In this document: one piece after another, positions 37,701-50,193 of the stretch
Layout of the letters: the number at the start of each line of letters is the position of its first letter
How positions within the stretch are numbered: position 1 is the first letter of the stretch
Assembly: GCA_030762895.1 (NCBI GenBank)
Contig: JAUPTC010000078.1
Coordinates: forward strand, 56,177-120,176
DNA from: Sophora flavescens
Lineage: Eukaryota; Streptophyta; Magnoliopsida; Fabales; Fabaceae
Direction of reading: 5' to 3'
DNA length: 64,000 nucleotides
Translations under genes and position numbers: made by a program
Notes under the pieces: generated by a model
The model's database searches: none
The model's input: the letters and a program-made list of their open reading frames with translations, nothing else
What the model was told of the DNA's origin: nothing

Positions 37701-39926
37701 CTAATTTTGACCCGTAACCCTAATTTTGACTCAAACCCTAATTTTAAACCAAAACCCTAAATTTAACCGAAAACCCTAATTTTAACCCAAAGCCCTAATA
37801 CTAACCCTATTTTTAACCCAAAACCCTATTCTAAACTCAAAACCCTATTTCAAACCCTAAACCCTAACTTTGACCATAAACCCAAAATTTGACCCAAAAA
37901 CCTAATTTCGACTCAAACCCTAATTTTAAAACAAAACCCTAATTCTAACCTCATTTTTGACCCAAAACCCTATTTTTAACTCAAAACCTTAATTAAAACC
38001 CTAAACCCTAATTTTGACCCAAAACCCAAATTTGGACCCAAAACCCAAGTTTTGACCCAAAACCCTAATTCTAACCCTATTTTGACCCAAAACCCTATTT
38101 TAAACTCAAAACCCTAAACCCTAATTTTGATCCTAAACCTTAAATTTGACCCCAGAACCATAATTTTTTCCAAAACCCTAATTTTAACCCAAAACCCTAA
38201 TTCTAACCCTATTTTTGACACAAAACACATTTTAAACTCAACCTAATTCAAACCCTAAACCCTAATTTGTTCCAAAAACCCTAATTTTGACCCAAAACTT
38301 TAATTTTAACCCGGAGCCCTATTTTGACCCAAAACCCTATTTTACCCAAAAGTCTAATTCTAATCCTAATTCCAACCCTAAACCCTAAATTTGACCCAGA
38401 ACCCTAATTTTGACCCAAACCCTAATTTTACCCAAAAGTCTAATTCTAACCCTAATTCAAACCCTAAACCTAATTTTGACCCTTAACCCTAATTTTGACT
38501 CGAAACCCTAAATTTTAACTCAAAACCCTAAATTTTACCCTAATTTTGACCCAAAACCCTATTTTAAACCCAAAACCCTATTTCAAACCTTAAGTCCCTA
38601 ATTTTGACCCTAAACCCTAAATCTGACCCAAAACCCTAATTTTAAACCAAAACCCGAATTCTATCCCTATTTTTGACCCAAAACCCTATTTGTAACTCAA
38701 AACCTTAATTCAAACCCTAAACTCTAATTTTGAGCCAAAACTTTAATTTGGGCCCAATACCCAAATTTTAACCCCCAAACCCTAATTCTAACCTTATTTT
38801 TGACCCAAAACCCTATTTTTATCTCAAAACCTTAATTCAAACCCTAAAGCCTAATTTTGACCCAAACCCCAAATTTGGACCCAAAACCCAAGTTTTGACC
38901 CAAAACCCTAATTCTAACCCTATTTGGACCCAAAACCCTATTTTTAACTCAAAACCCTAATTCAAACCCTAATTTTGGCCCTAAACCCAAAATTTGACCC
39001 AAAAACCTAATTTTGACCCGTAACCCTAATTTTAACGCAAACCCCTAATTCTAACCCTGTTTTTTACCCAAAACTCTATTTTAAACTCAAAACCCTATTT
39101 CAAACCCTTAACCCTAAATCTGACCCAAAACCCTAATTTTGACTCCAAACACTAATTTTAAACCAAAACCCTAATCCTAACCCTATTTTTGACCCAAAAC
39201 CCTATTTTTAACTCAAAACCTTAATTCAAACCCTAAACTCTAATTTTGACCCAAAACCCTAATTTGGACCCTATACCCAAATTTTAACCCCAAACCCTAA
39301 TTCTAACCTTATTTTTGACCCAAAACCCTATTTTAAACACAAAACCCAAATTCAAACCCTAAACCCTAATTTTGATCCTTAACCCTAAATTTGACCCAGA
39401 ACCCTAATTTTTCCCAAAACCCTAATTTTTACCCAAAACCCTAATTCTAACCCTATTTTGACCCAAAACCCTATTTTAAACTCAAAACCTAATTCAAACC
39501 CTAAACCCTAATTTGGACCCTCAATTTGACCCTAACCCTAATTTTGACCCAAAACTCTAATTTCACCCAAATGCCTAATTCTAACCCTAATTCAAACCCT
39601 AAACCCTAATTTTGACCCTAACCCTAATTTTGACTCCAAACCCTAATTTTAAACCAAAACCCTAAATTTAACCCAAAACCCTAATTTTAACCCAAAGCCC
39701 TAATTTTGACCCAAAACCCTAATTCTAACCCTACTTTTGACCCAAAATCCTATTTTTAACTCAAAACCCTAATTCAAACCATAAACCCTAATTTTGATAC
39801 TAAACCCAAAAATTGACCCGAAGCCCTAATTTTAACCCGAAACCCTAATTCTAACCCTATTTCTGACCCAAAAACCTATTTTTAACTCAAAACCCTAATT
39901 CAAACTATAAACCCTAAGTTTGACCC
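34701..39926. repeat. Telomere-like satellite, block between LINE and solo LTR
   Basis: 5.2 kb of the same satellite in the same orientation. The right part holds a 1.91 kb tandem duplication. The array stops in mid-unit at the solo LTR. Confidence 0.93.
35890..39704. repeat. 1.91 kb tandem duplication within the satellite
   Basis: Unit 1 (about 35890-37800) and unit 2 (about 37801-39704) share a run of rare variants in the same order. These include ACTTTGACCATAAACCC, TTTCGACTCAAACCC, ACCCGGAGCCCTATTTTG, TTTGGGCCCAATACCC (36834 and 38748) and GACTCCAAACACTAAT. The offset drifts from about 1917 to 1905 bp, reflecting small indels. By eye more than 95% of positions match. Confidence 0.85.
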
Positions 39927-40396
39927 TGTGACACCCTAACCTGGGTCATCACATGGTTACCCGTTAATCTCATAGCGGAAATAAAACTTAATTTGCTGGT
40001 TGCTTTTTAAAATAATGTTTTCTCAATGTTTCTCTTTTCAAAATATGGTGATAAAATTTTTTCTTCTTTTTAACCTCATAACAACAACAACGTAATCAAA
40101 CCACACTTAAATACATAATGTATATAAGTCATACAACTATACTGCCTCATATGTTTTCTCACCTAGATCATTATCAGTTTAGTTTATTCTCAAAATTTAA
40201 TATAACACAATAGGACCTAAGCCGTTAAGTAGCTGACGCTACAACCGATGGAAGCAAAGAACAAAGATGCCCCGAACTAGACAGCCTTCTTGTCGAGATT
40301 ATACCCCTTGTGCGGCTCTGATATGTTTGTTAGGGTGAGACGCCAATATATGGATTTAACACAATAACCGCATGCGCGACTCAAAGGAAAGCATAT

Positions 40397-40398
<2 letters not shown>

Positions 40399-40454
<56 letters not shown>

Positions 40455-40455
40455 G
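40399..40455. repeat. AC/AT microsatellite inside the solo LTR
   Basis: About 22 AC dinucleotides are followed by about six AT dinucleotides and GTGTAT. The related LTRs at 45.8 and 54.3 kb lack it, so it expanded in this copy or subfamily. Confidence 0.92.
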
Positions 40456-40644
40456 TGTATATTCATACAACATCAGTTCTTAAATAAACAAGTAGTCATC
40501 ATTGGGTTTCATACCCGAAACATCATCGTTTGAAAAACTATGTATGTACACTTCAATAATCGTCATCTAACTTTTTCCTAATCTCCGGAGATCACAACAC
40601 CGCGTAAATGAGCTGATCAAGCTCGATAGCTGTGTATATTAGGC

Positions 40645-40750
40645 ACTTCGTGGCATGGAATACTTTATTCATCAAAGCACCATACATACTTCGTAGGATG
40701 GAATACCTTATTCATCAAGGCACCATACATAACTTCGTAGCCCAAATACC
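40645..40750. repeat. 43 bp tandem repeat inside the solo LTR
   Basis: Two units starting ACTTCGTGGCATGGAATAC (40645) and ACTTCGTAGGATGGAATAC (40688) are followed by a partial third at 40732. Reading frames across it are incidental. Confidence 0.8.
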
Positions 40751-43700
40751 CTATCATTAAGGTATCCGACATAGGACGTGGGCACGTCTGCCAATGCATG
40801 TATATAAAACATTTTGTTCTCATCGTTTTCTTCGTGTATAATCTTTCCTTTGCCAAAGCTCAAAAGCTTACGACCAACGTACTTTTCAATGTCTTAAAGT
40901 CTTTTATTAACAACACAGGACACACAGTCCGAGTGCTTAGTCACGAAACCCTAAACCGATGCACCAGTCTTAGGCTCGCGGATATGGAACTCACGTTTTC
41001 CACATCAACTTAGGACACACAGTCCACAAAATCGTTGCAGGACACTCAGTCCAATGACACAGATCCCTGATCTACGTGTCCACAGAACACTAGAACCCCG
41101 ACCTCTAGGTTCCTAGGTTCGTTTATCTGCTTGTAAAACATTTCGCTCAGTGAAAAACAAATACAAAACAAAAGCTCCGAAAAACTTATCCAAGTTTAAC
41201 AGAATAATTTCATGAATAAAAGTTCTCCTACGTAAATCCTTTTTCGTTAAAATGTTGATAAAACCCGAAAATCATTGATAAATTCTTTTATTTTCCGATT
41301 ATCTCATTTTTGAAAATAATTCTCAATAAAAGTCAACTTCCAAAAAGTATTTACTAATTAAACTCATAAATTCATAATAATAAAATAATTAATTTTCTCA
41401 AAATAAATCAATAAAATTCTGTTTATTACTTAAATAATTTATGTGTCAGATGTAATTGTTATGACCGCTATATAACGTTATTTTTGAACTTAATCACTTT
41501 AAATAACATTTTATAATAAAATTGAATTTATTTTGTAAAAATTAGAGCCTGTGAAAAATTTCACAGTTTCGCCCTTACTGTGACTCATAAATTGGTCTTA
41601 CACTAATAAATCATTAAAATAATAATATTTTCAATTAATCCTTATTTTCTCAAACAATTATTTTAAATCATAATATCTTCCAATATCTCTCAATTAAACA
41701 TTGAATATTCTTCGTATATCTTCTTAAAGCTTTTACCTCATTTAATTAATTGAGCACTGACCAATGTCAGGCTTCTCAAACAACAATCAGCCACAATATC
41801 ACAAAAATATTTCCAGGCAGATCATGCATCACAACACTTTTTAATATAATTACAGATAAACATTTTAAAGCAAATCAACCATCACATGTAAAAATAACAT
41901 AACTTAAACAACTTGAACCAAATTAAACAAGCACCACAACCACCGATAAATAATATAGACCACACACTAATCACATACAGTTATTGGAAAAAATCCTCGT
42001 AAGCTCCCCTTACCTCTTGGAGACTCGAACTAACGGTTTCAAACAATCTCCCGATTTGATCTGGTTTCCTCCGTCGGCTTTAGGTCAAACCAACCCGATC
42101 GATTCCTTCATAACGAATTGCAACCAAAATAAATCAAAATCAAACAACAACACACTTAAATCAAGAGGGTTAGGGTTCGGCCTCTTCTAAAATTCTAGGT
42201 TAGGAAAGTTAAAAATTTTCTAACTTAGGGATTTATGATCCTTAAGCAACTTAAACATGATTAAGCACTTAATCCAAAATCACGAACTAAGAACTTTGAA
42301 TGAAACTCATCTAGCTCCAAGAACTAGGGTTTTCGGTTCTCACAATACCAAAAGGCTAGGTATTTTGAAATCTTCTCAACTCTTGGATTCAACAAACATA
42401 CATAACATAAAGTTGGATTTAAGTGTCACAAGACAACTTTGAATAAAAAAAAATTCATCCAACAACAAAAATTAGGGTTTCGGCCCTTTTGAAACAAATA
42501 AGCTAGGGTTTGATTTTTGGTTCTCAAATCACTTGTATACAATAGCTATCATGATATCAAGAGATTAAATCATGAATCATGGCTTAAAGTTGAAACAAAA
42601 TCCAAGAACACCTATTTGACATAAGTTCGGCCTAGCTTAGAAAAATAGGGAAGAAATTTCTCATGACAACCTGCTTCAAGACGATGAATATAGAGATGAT
42701 TATGAAATCATAGCAATTGGTTTCATGTCAAAAGGATTTTTCTAGAATTAGTTATGGATTTTTGAAGTTAGCTTCATGAACTTTGAAACAAAATGAAGAA
42801 CATGATGAACACAAGCATAAATCCATAAAAGTTGTGAAGAGAAAGGATTTAAATGACAAGATGAAGAGTTGTTACCTCTTGATGATCAAATAAAATGATG
42901 ATTTGGATGGTGTTCTTCACAAAATCACCTTGATGTTCTAAGTGTTCTTCAGAAGTTTAGAGAGAAAGATGAAGATGATGAGGATTTAGAGCAGTTTCGG
43001 TAATTTGGATATATCTCCCAATATACTTGTCCGTTTTTGATGATCTTTATGTCGTTGGAAAGAAGAGAGAAAGCGGAACAACTTTCATGTAGAAAGTTTT
43101 CCGAGATTCATAACTGAAAATGGTCAGAATCTCTATGAAAAATCTGGCGAGTATGAACACCTTTGGTTGTTCTTGGAGTTCTTAAGAGAAAAGCTTGAAC
43201 TTTGGAGAGAAATGGCATAAAATGAAATGAATAAATTGCCTAAGTGTGTTATGATGAAGGAGCCGTGGGTTTTGGGGGTAATTTGGTCAAAAATTACAAT
43301 GGCATGGCTTGCAAAATTCATGGAAAGCTAGGGGTAAAATCGCCATTTCCATGCAAAAATATCCTAATGTCATAAATGCGCCATTATGGCCATTATGACT
43401 CGGATAAGATCGCCATAAATGCTCGTCACATCAGTCACATCAGTCATCTCACTCAAGTATCGACTTCCCCGATTCATCGACTCATGTTTTCCTAGAGATA
43501 TCTCGACGTTTTCGCCACAACAAATATTATATTATATTTTTATCCTAAATTTTTCAAAACTTCCAAGATCGTAGCAAATACGGTAAAACCATTATTCATC
43601 TCGCTCACGATTTAAAATTAGGTTTTCCCGAGCAAGAAACTTTTACCGCCAAGGAAAACGCAGAAAAGGCAGATAGGCACTGTCGTAATTTTAAACCAAA

Positions 43701-43845
43701 ACTTTCCTGCTACCCTATGAAAATTAATATAACATGGAAATGACCTTGGTTTATCCAAAATCATTTTCTAAGTCACGGATAAAAATATATTTTGATATAT
43801 ATTTATTACCGATATTAGAAAACAGCAAAAAGTCGGTGTGTTACA

Positions 43846-45122
43846 GACCTAAAACCCTAATTTTAACGCAAAGCCAAAATTTTGACCTAAAACCCTAATT
43901 CTAACCCTATTTTTGACCCAAAACCCTATTTCAAACCCTAAACCCTAAATTTGACCCTGAACCCTAAATTTTGCCCCGAACCCTAATTTTGACCCAAAAC
44001 CCTTTTCTAAAACATAGCCCTAATTTTGACCCAGAACCCTAATTTTAACCCAAAACCCTAATTCTAACCCTAAATTTGACCCAAAAACCTATTTTTAACG
44101 CAAAACCCTAATTCAAACCCTAAACCCTATTTTATAACAAACACCCTAATTTTGACCCAAAACCCTAATTTTAACCCAGAGCCATAATTTTGACACAAAA
44201 CCCAAATTCTAACCTTATTTTTGACCCAAAACCCAATTTTAAACTCAAAACCTAATTCAAACTTTAAACCCTAATTCAAACCCTAAACCCTAATTTTGAT
44301 CCTAAACACTAATTGTAACCCAAAGCCATAATTTTGACCCAAAGCCCTATTTTAAACACAAAACCCTAAATCAAACCCTAAACCCTAATTTTGATCCTAA
44401 ACCTTAAATTTTACCCATAACCCTAATTTTTTCCATAACCATAATTTTAACACCAAAACCCTAATTCTAAAACTATTTTTGACCCAAAACCCAATTTAAA
44501 ACTAAAAACATAATTCAAACACTAAACCCTAAATTTGACCCGAACCCTAATTTGACCCAAACCCACCCAAAGCCTAATTCTAACCCTAATTCAAACCCTA
44601 AACCCTAATTTTGACCCAAACCCTAAATTTTAACCCAAAACCCTAATTTTAACACTATTTTGGACCCAAAACCCTATTTTAAACTCAAAACCTAATTCAA
44701 ACCCTAAACCCTAATTTGTACCCATAACCCTAAATTTGACCCTAACCCTAATTTTGACCCGAAACCCTAATTTTACCCAAAAGCCATATTCTAACCCTAA
44801 TTCAAAGCCTAAACCCTAATTTTGACCCCGAACCTTAATTTTGACCCAAACCCTAATTTTAAACCAAAACCCTAACTTTAACCCAAAGCCCTAATTTTGA
44901 CCCGAAACACTAATTCTAACCCTATTTTTGACCCATATGCCTATTTTAATCTCAAAACCCTATTTCAAACCCTAACCCCTAACTTTGACCATAAACCCAA
45001 AATTTGACCCAAAAACCTAATTTTGACTCGAATTCTAACCCTAAGCCCTAATTTTGACCCAGAGCCCTAATTTTGACTCGAATTCTAACCCTAAGCCCTA
45101 ATTCTAACCCTAAGCCCTAATA
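43846..45122. repeat. Telomere-like satellite, block between solo LTR and gypsy fragment
   Basis: Same satellite and orientation. From 43947 to its right end it is copied, with the adjoining gypsy sequence, at 52370-53550; shared rarities include CCCTTTTCTAAAACATAG and TTTTATAACAAACACC. Confidence 0.9.
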
Positions 45123-45828
45123 TTCTCTTCGAAGTTACCACTGCCGCTTAACACGACCACCTCTACGGCCTCCGCCACGCCCGTGTCCACGCCCACCTTC
45201 TCGGTTCCATAATCGACCTACAAGACGCACCGCTAAATGGCAACCAGAAATCAAACGTATACTTACGTGTTTAAAACACATTACTTCTAAGAAGCAATTC
45301 AATCAATGTACCATATACTATCCATGGTTTCTCATGCTCCTCGTGAATCTTAGAGTAAACGAGAACATCATCGATGAAGATGATGACTAACTTATCAAGA
45401 AATGGACGAAAATTCTATTTCTTGAAGCCTAACTCAACTAACTTCGTTGGCGATATCCTACACAAAGCGGTTGAGATCTGGCTAAATCTAGAAACTAGAT
45501 AAATCAGAAACTCAACATCCATCCTTGCGTACAAACTTGTGACATTCTCATAAAATTTTACCCAAAATTTTTTAATTAAATGTACCTTATTCAAATGTCT
45601 CGATACCGCCCTAAGGGATAAACGAATGTATCAACATGAACATAAGTTCCCTTTACTAAACAAGAGATCTCTCAAGGTCTCAACCCAATCGTAACCCATG
45701 AAACATACTTACTTGTGTGTCAACACACATTGTTTCAACCAAGAAACAATTCAAACAAGGTTCAACCAGAGATCACACAACAAAACCTAACAGACCTATT
45801 CCCCAAGGTTTCCCGAAAGACTCGACCA
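45123..45828 (-). other. Gypsy leader region and gag start stump (copy A)
   Basis: The minus strand runs from the priming site through a noncoding leader to an ATG at 45210-45208 followed by codons rich in Arg and Gly in one frame or another (MEPR, then HGRGGGRRGGRVKR in a shifted frame). This matches the gag start of the right-hand element (61311). It is cut at 45123 before any recognisable Gag domain. Confidence 0.7.
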
Positions 45829-45840
45829 GCTCTGATACCA
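45829..45840 (-). promoter_or_regulatory. Primer-binding site of gypsy copy A
   Basis: The minus strand reads TGGTATCAGAGC, a perfect 12 nt complement of the 3' end of plant initiator-Met tRNA, 4 nt inside the LTR. It fixes the element on the minus strand and shows this LTR is a 5' LTR. The equivalent sites near 54255-54266 and 61918-61930 are altered at the CTG trinucleotide. Confidence 0.93.
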
Positions 45841-47707
45841 CTAATGTGACACCCCAATTTCAGGGTATCACATTTACGTAACTTATTTCGGAAATACACT
45901 CAATAAAATAATGTTGCTGGTTGCTTTCGGAAAAATATAATTTTCTAGTTACTTATCCCTTTCAAAATTGGTGATAAAATCTTTTTTCGTTTTCTTTTAC
46001 TCCATATACAACCCAATCACCATTAACATAGTATAAATAGGTATCATAAGAATTTTACACTTAGACCTTCACATAACAGGTCATCTCCCGAAATCATAAC
46101 ATACGAAAATAAAGACGTAATTGTACCGTAGTGGTAATCTGGAATTACAACTCAAAAGAATGACTCTCAATAGCCAAACATCCAGACTAACCAAGTACCA
46201 CTACTTTATAAGACACCAAAAGTCCTATAGCTGGTCAGTACTATTAATTACTGTTGGGAAGACCACCATAGTTCTCCCAACCTATCGAAATATCAGGTGA
46301 GGATACCTCTACTTCCGAACTATGGAAGTATCAAAACATATAAACTCCTAATCTACCAGAAAACTGGTAAGAAATCAGATATGCGGTAAACATGTCTCCA
46401 CAGTCAAAGTCTGGTACGTACTTGATGTAGGTACTGAATCATCACCCTCGTGATATTCCCACTAACGAATACTTCTTCCAAAGATCTCGTAGTTAAGTCC
46501 TCGAACAACTCAGTGAATTCTTCGCTTCATCCGTATTAGTGTACCAAAGTACTACCTTAGTATAAAATAAACCTGATATATTTGTAAGGGTGAGTTTCCA
46601 ATATATGAGTTTTAATAAGACAACCCCATGCACGACTCTCAAATAGCATATACCAAATAATCACAAGATAATAACATTAATTCAAACAGTAAAATGATTT
46701 AATTCATGTGGCTTCATGCCCTGCAGTCATCGCCATTTTATAAAAATGCATGACACTTCTATGTTCAATCTCTAATTTTAATACCTAATCTCCGGAGATC
46801 CCACAACTTTCTGCTTCGCTTTCAAGCCGATCAAGCTCGCACATGGCACATTGTAAAAACGAACAAAACAATGCCCAAGAAAAATCACCGTGCACATCCC
46901 CATTCCCGTTAGGGATGCTCATGCAAAGCAATGACACTATTCCCCCATTCCCGTTAGGGAATAGCTGCACACATATTCAACTCGACACACAGCCCTATAA
47001 ATTTGGACACACAGCCCTATAAAAGATACATTGATCCACTCCGAACTCAATGATCATCATCACCGACACGCCCGCCATATACATTGATCCACTCTGGATT
47101 CAATGCCCATTTACATGACAATTGCCATTGAATGCATGAGAAAACTTTTATTCTCGTTTTGTTTTCTTTGTCGTAATAATCTTTCCTTGTCAAGCACAAA
47201 GCTTAACGACCATGCTTAATTTTTTTAATTAAGACTTTTCACTTAAAACAAATACGTAACACAGTACCCAAATATTTTAATCTCAACACAGACACAGTCC
47301 GAATGCTCAATCACGAGGCCCTTAAACCGATGCACCAGTTTTAGGCTCGCGAATATGGAACTCACACTTTCCACATCAATTTAGGACACACTCCAAAAAC
47401 AAAACTTTACAGACACTCCGCCCCATGACACGGATCCTTGATCTTACGTGTCCATACAATACTAGAACCCCGACGCCTCGGTTTCTAGGCTTATTTATCT
47501 CGTTTGTAAAACATTTCGCTCGATGAAAAACAAATACAAAACAACAGCTCAAAACTTATCCAAGTTTAACTAATAACTTCATCGAATAAAATATTTTTAC
47601 GTAAATCCTTTTCTCGTTAAAACGCTGATAAAATCCGAAAATCATTGATAAATCTCTTTATTTCTAATTGTTTCACTTCAAAAATTAATTCTCAATAAAG
47701 GTCAACT

Positions 47708-47810
47708 TAAAAAAAAATTAATAATAATAAAATTTAATAATTATTTTTTGAATATTTAAATAACTAATATTAAATATTTAATAATATTAAATAAATAATA
47801 TTAAATAACT
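47708..47810. repeat. AT-only palindrome-rich block in gypsy LTR A
   Basis: About 100 bp of almost pure A/T contain overlapping dyads such as AATATTAAATATTTAATAATATT-like runs broken into short arms. Equivalents are at about 56126-56229 and 63816-63911. It could act as an unwinding or matrix-attachment element, but nothing in the sequence proves that. Confidence 0.7.
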
Positions 47811-47859
47811 TGTATCATTTCTCTGTCAGAAGTAATTGTTCTGACTGCTATAAACATTA

Positions 47860-47960
47860 TTTTCAGAACTTAATCACTTTAAATAACATTTTATAATAAA
47901 ATTGAATTTATTATATAAAAATTAGAGCCTGTGAAAAATTTCACGGTTTCGCCCTTACTA
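47860..47960 (-). promoter_or_regulatory. Conserved LTR block, possible core promoter
   Basis: This roughly 100 bp stretch is the longest by-eye match between the large LTRs and the solo LTR (41485-41580). It contains the dyad GTGAAA-AA-TTTCAC and, on the minus strand, a TATA-like TTTTATATAA (47911-47920) that is not conserved in the solo LTR. A promoter role is a hypothesis from conservation and orientation. Confidence 0.35.
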
Positions 47961-50193
47961 GGGCTTATTTACACAGTTTCCACAAAATATTATTAAAATA
48001 ATAATTTTTTTCATTTTTCTCAAAATCTCCCAAATTAATCCCTCTGATTAATTATCCAAGCTTATTAAGTTTTTATTTAATTAAAATTTTTAACACTGAC
48101 TAATGTCAGGTTACTCAGTCCAACACTCAACAGCAGATAAATTCCAATCACATAATAGCATGGCATACATCAATTCATGACATGCATCACAATTATAATA
48201 TAAACAAATAATCATAATCATGTAAGTCCACACATCACATCAATTCAATTACTCAGATAAACATCACATCAATCTAACAATTTATAGTAAACAGTATAAT
48301 ATAATAAAATATTTCATACAGAAAATTAATAAATGACTCCACAAATAAGCATGAGATTATCTTACACTCCTCAGGCATACCCCCCTTACCTCTTGAAGAT
48401 TTAACTACAGTTCCTGTTAATCTCCCGATCCCGATCCGATTTCTCTCCCGACAGAATCGCTTAACTCGGTTGTTTCCTTCAAACGAATTGCAACCAAAAT
48501 AAATCAAATCAAACAACAATACACTTGGCTCATGGAGGTCAGGGTTCGGTTTCAACCAATTTTCTAGGTTAGGAAAATTAAAATTTGGTTAACTTAGGGA
48601 TTAATGATCCATAAGTTACTTAAGCATGATTAAACACTTAAACCATGATTATGAACCAAGAACATGAACTAAAACTCATCTAATTCTAAGAACTAGGGTT
48701 CGGTTTTCTCAAGATTCATAGGCTAGAAATTTTAAAATTTCTTCAACTCTTGGATTTAATCAACATACAAAGTTTAGAGTTGGATTCAAGGATTACAAAC
48801 AACTTTTGAATCACAAAACCATCAAGTGCTCATACCTAGGGTTTCGGTTTTTGAAGAAACAAATAGGTTAGAGTTTGATTTTTGATCTTCTATATACTTA
48901 CATACAAGAACTATCAAGATACAAAAGGATTGAATCATGAATCAAGACATGAAAATGAAACAAAACCTATGAACACAACATTTACCTAGGTTCGGCCAAG
49001 TCCAGAAATTAGGGAAAGAAATTTCTCATGATCTTATGCTTCTAGATGATGAAAATAGAGATGATTATAAGATCATAGCAATTGGTTTCATGTCAAAAGG
49101 ATTTTTCTAGAATTAGTTATGAATTTTTGAATCTAGTTCCATGAACTTTAAGTAAATGAAGAACATATTGATTTAAGCCATAGATCTACAAAAGTTGTGA
49201 AGAGAAATGATTTAAATGACAAGATAAGAAGTTGTTACCTCTTTATGATTCAAGGAAAGAAAGATTTAGATGATGTTCTTCACAAATTTCTCATGGTGTT
49301 CTTGAGAAACTTAGAGAAGAAGATGAAGATGATGAGGGTTTAGAACAGTTTTAGTAATTTGGGTATATCTCTCAACATACTTGCCTGTTTTGGATGATAT
49401 TTATGTCGTTGGAAATAAGAGAGAAAGATGAACAACTTTCATGTTGAAAGTTTTTCGATATTCAGAATAGAAAATGGTCAGAATTGCTAGGCAAAATCTG
49501 ACGAATTATGAACACTTTGGAGTTCTTAAGGCAAAAGCTTAGGTTTTCAAGAAGAAAAACATGGAAATGGAAGAAAAATGCCTTAAATGAAGAAGACAAT
49601 GTTGGAGCCGTGGGTTTTGGGTAACATTTGATCAAATTTTCCAATGGCATGGCTTGTAATTGTCATAAAAAGACAAGGGTAAAATGGTCATTTCATAACA
49701 AAAATTCCTTTTGCCATAAATGTGCCATTATGCCCATTATGACTCGGATAAGCTCGTCATAAATGCTCGTCAAGTCGGTCAAATCCATCATCTCAGCTAC
49801 GTTGCCGACTCTCGATTCATCCGCGCGCAAGCTTTTTCCTAGAGACAATCTCGACGTATACGCCCGCAACAAATATAATATTTTAATTTTTTTACCAAAA
49901 TTTTCAAAAATTCCAGATCGTAGTAAATACGATAAAAACATTTTTCATCTCGCTCACGAGTTAAAATTAGGTCTTCGAGCAAGAAACTTTTACCGCCGGT
50001 GAAAATGCGAAAAACGGCAGACCGCTTCCATCTCGAAGTTTTCAACCAAAAACTTCCCCGTAACCTTATGAAAATAAGTATAACAAGGAAATGACCTTGG
50101 TTTATCCAAAATCATTTTCTAAGTCTCGGATAAAAATATATATTCATATATTTATTACCGATATTACGAAGCAGCGAAAATCGGGGTGTTACA

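Larger units (their letters stand above)
39927..43845 (-). mobile_element. Solo LTR of a Ty3/gypsy-type element
   Basis: A single 3919 bp insertion in the satellite begins TGTGACACCCT and ends GGTGTGTTACA, imperfect inverted termini. The 5 bp on either side are GACCC (39922-39926) and GACCT (43846-43850), a 4-of-5 match to a target duplication as expected for gypsy elements. No priming site, polypurine tract or coding region lies beside it. It shares ordered similarity with the larger LTR at 45845-50193, for example GAGCCTGTGAAAAATTTCAC and the GAATTGCAACCAAAATAAAT block, so it is an older or sister subfamily member. The termini resemble Tekay/Del-type chromovirus LTRs (inference). It most likely formed by LTR-LTR recombination. 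The minus orientation is taken from the related copies. Confidence 0.87.
43947..50193. repeat. Segmental duplication, copy A (satellite plus gypsy LTR)
   Basis: About 6.2 kb matches 52370-58602 in order and orientation. It spans 1.18 kb of satellite, the satellite/element junction at 45122/45123, the internal stump and the whole LTR. The identical junction in both copies shows the block was duplicated after the element had already been truncated. Similarity stops at the outer LTR end because copy A returns to satellite there and copy B continues into element interior. Confidence 0.85.
45123..50193 (-). mobile_element. Gypsy-type element fragment A: 5' LTR plus 0.7 kb of interior
   Basis: On the minus strand the LTR (50193-45845, 4349 bp) starts TGTAACACCCC and ends GGGGTGTCACA, followed by TTAG and a perfect priming site. 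The interior continues leftward for about 700 bp of leader and about 85 bp of gag start, then stops at satellite (45122/45123). The right edge is a clean LTR terminus against satellite and is therefore a true insertion end. The terminal sequence and priming site are typical of plant Ty3/gypsy Tekay/Del-like elements (inference). No target duplication can be tested because the other end is lost. Confidence 0.9.
45845..50193 (-). repeat. Large gypsy LTR, copy A
   Basis: This 4349 bp LTR has termini TGTGACACCCC and GGGGTGTTACA on the plus strand, inverted repeats with one mismatch. Short internal duplications occur at 46898-46970 (two CCCATTCCCGTTAGGGA units) and around 46985-47107 (paired ACACAGCCCTATAAA and ACATTGATCCACTC units). 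An AT-rich block lies at 47708-47810. No coding region was recognised; small open frames such as 48274-48555 have no family features. Confidence 0.9.

Noticed and set aside
41984..42442. Small open frames in the solo LTR and similar ones in the large LTRs (48274-48555, 49462-50045, 57884-58555)
   Set aside because: LTR sequence; frames are not kept between copies beyond what DNA similarity explains.
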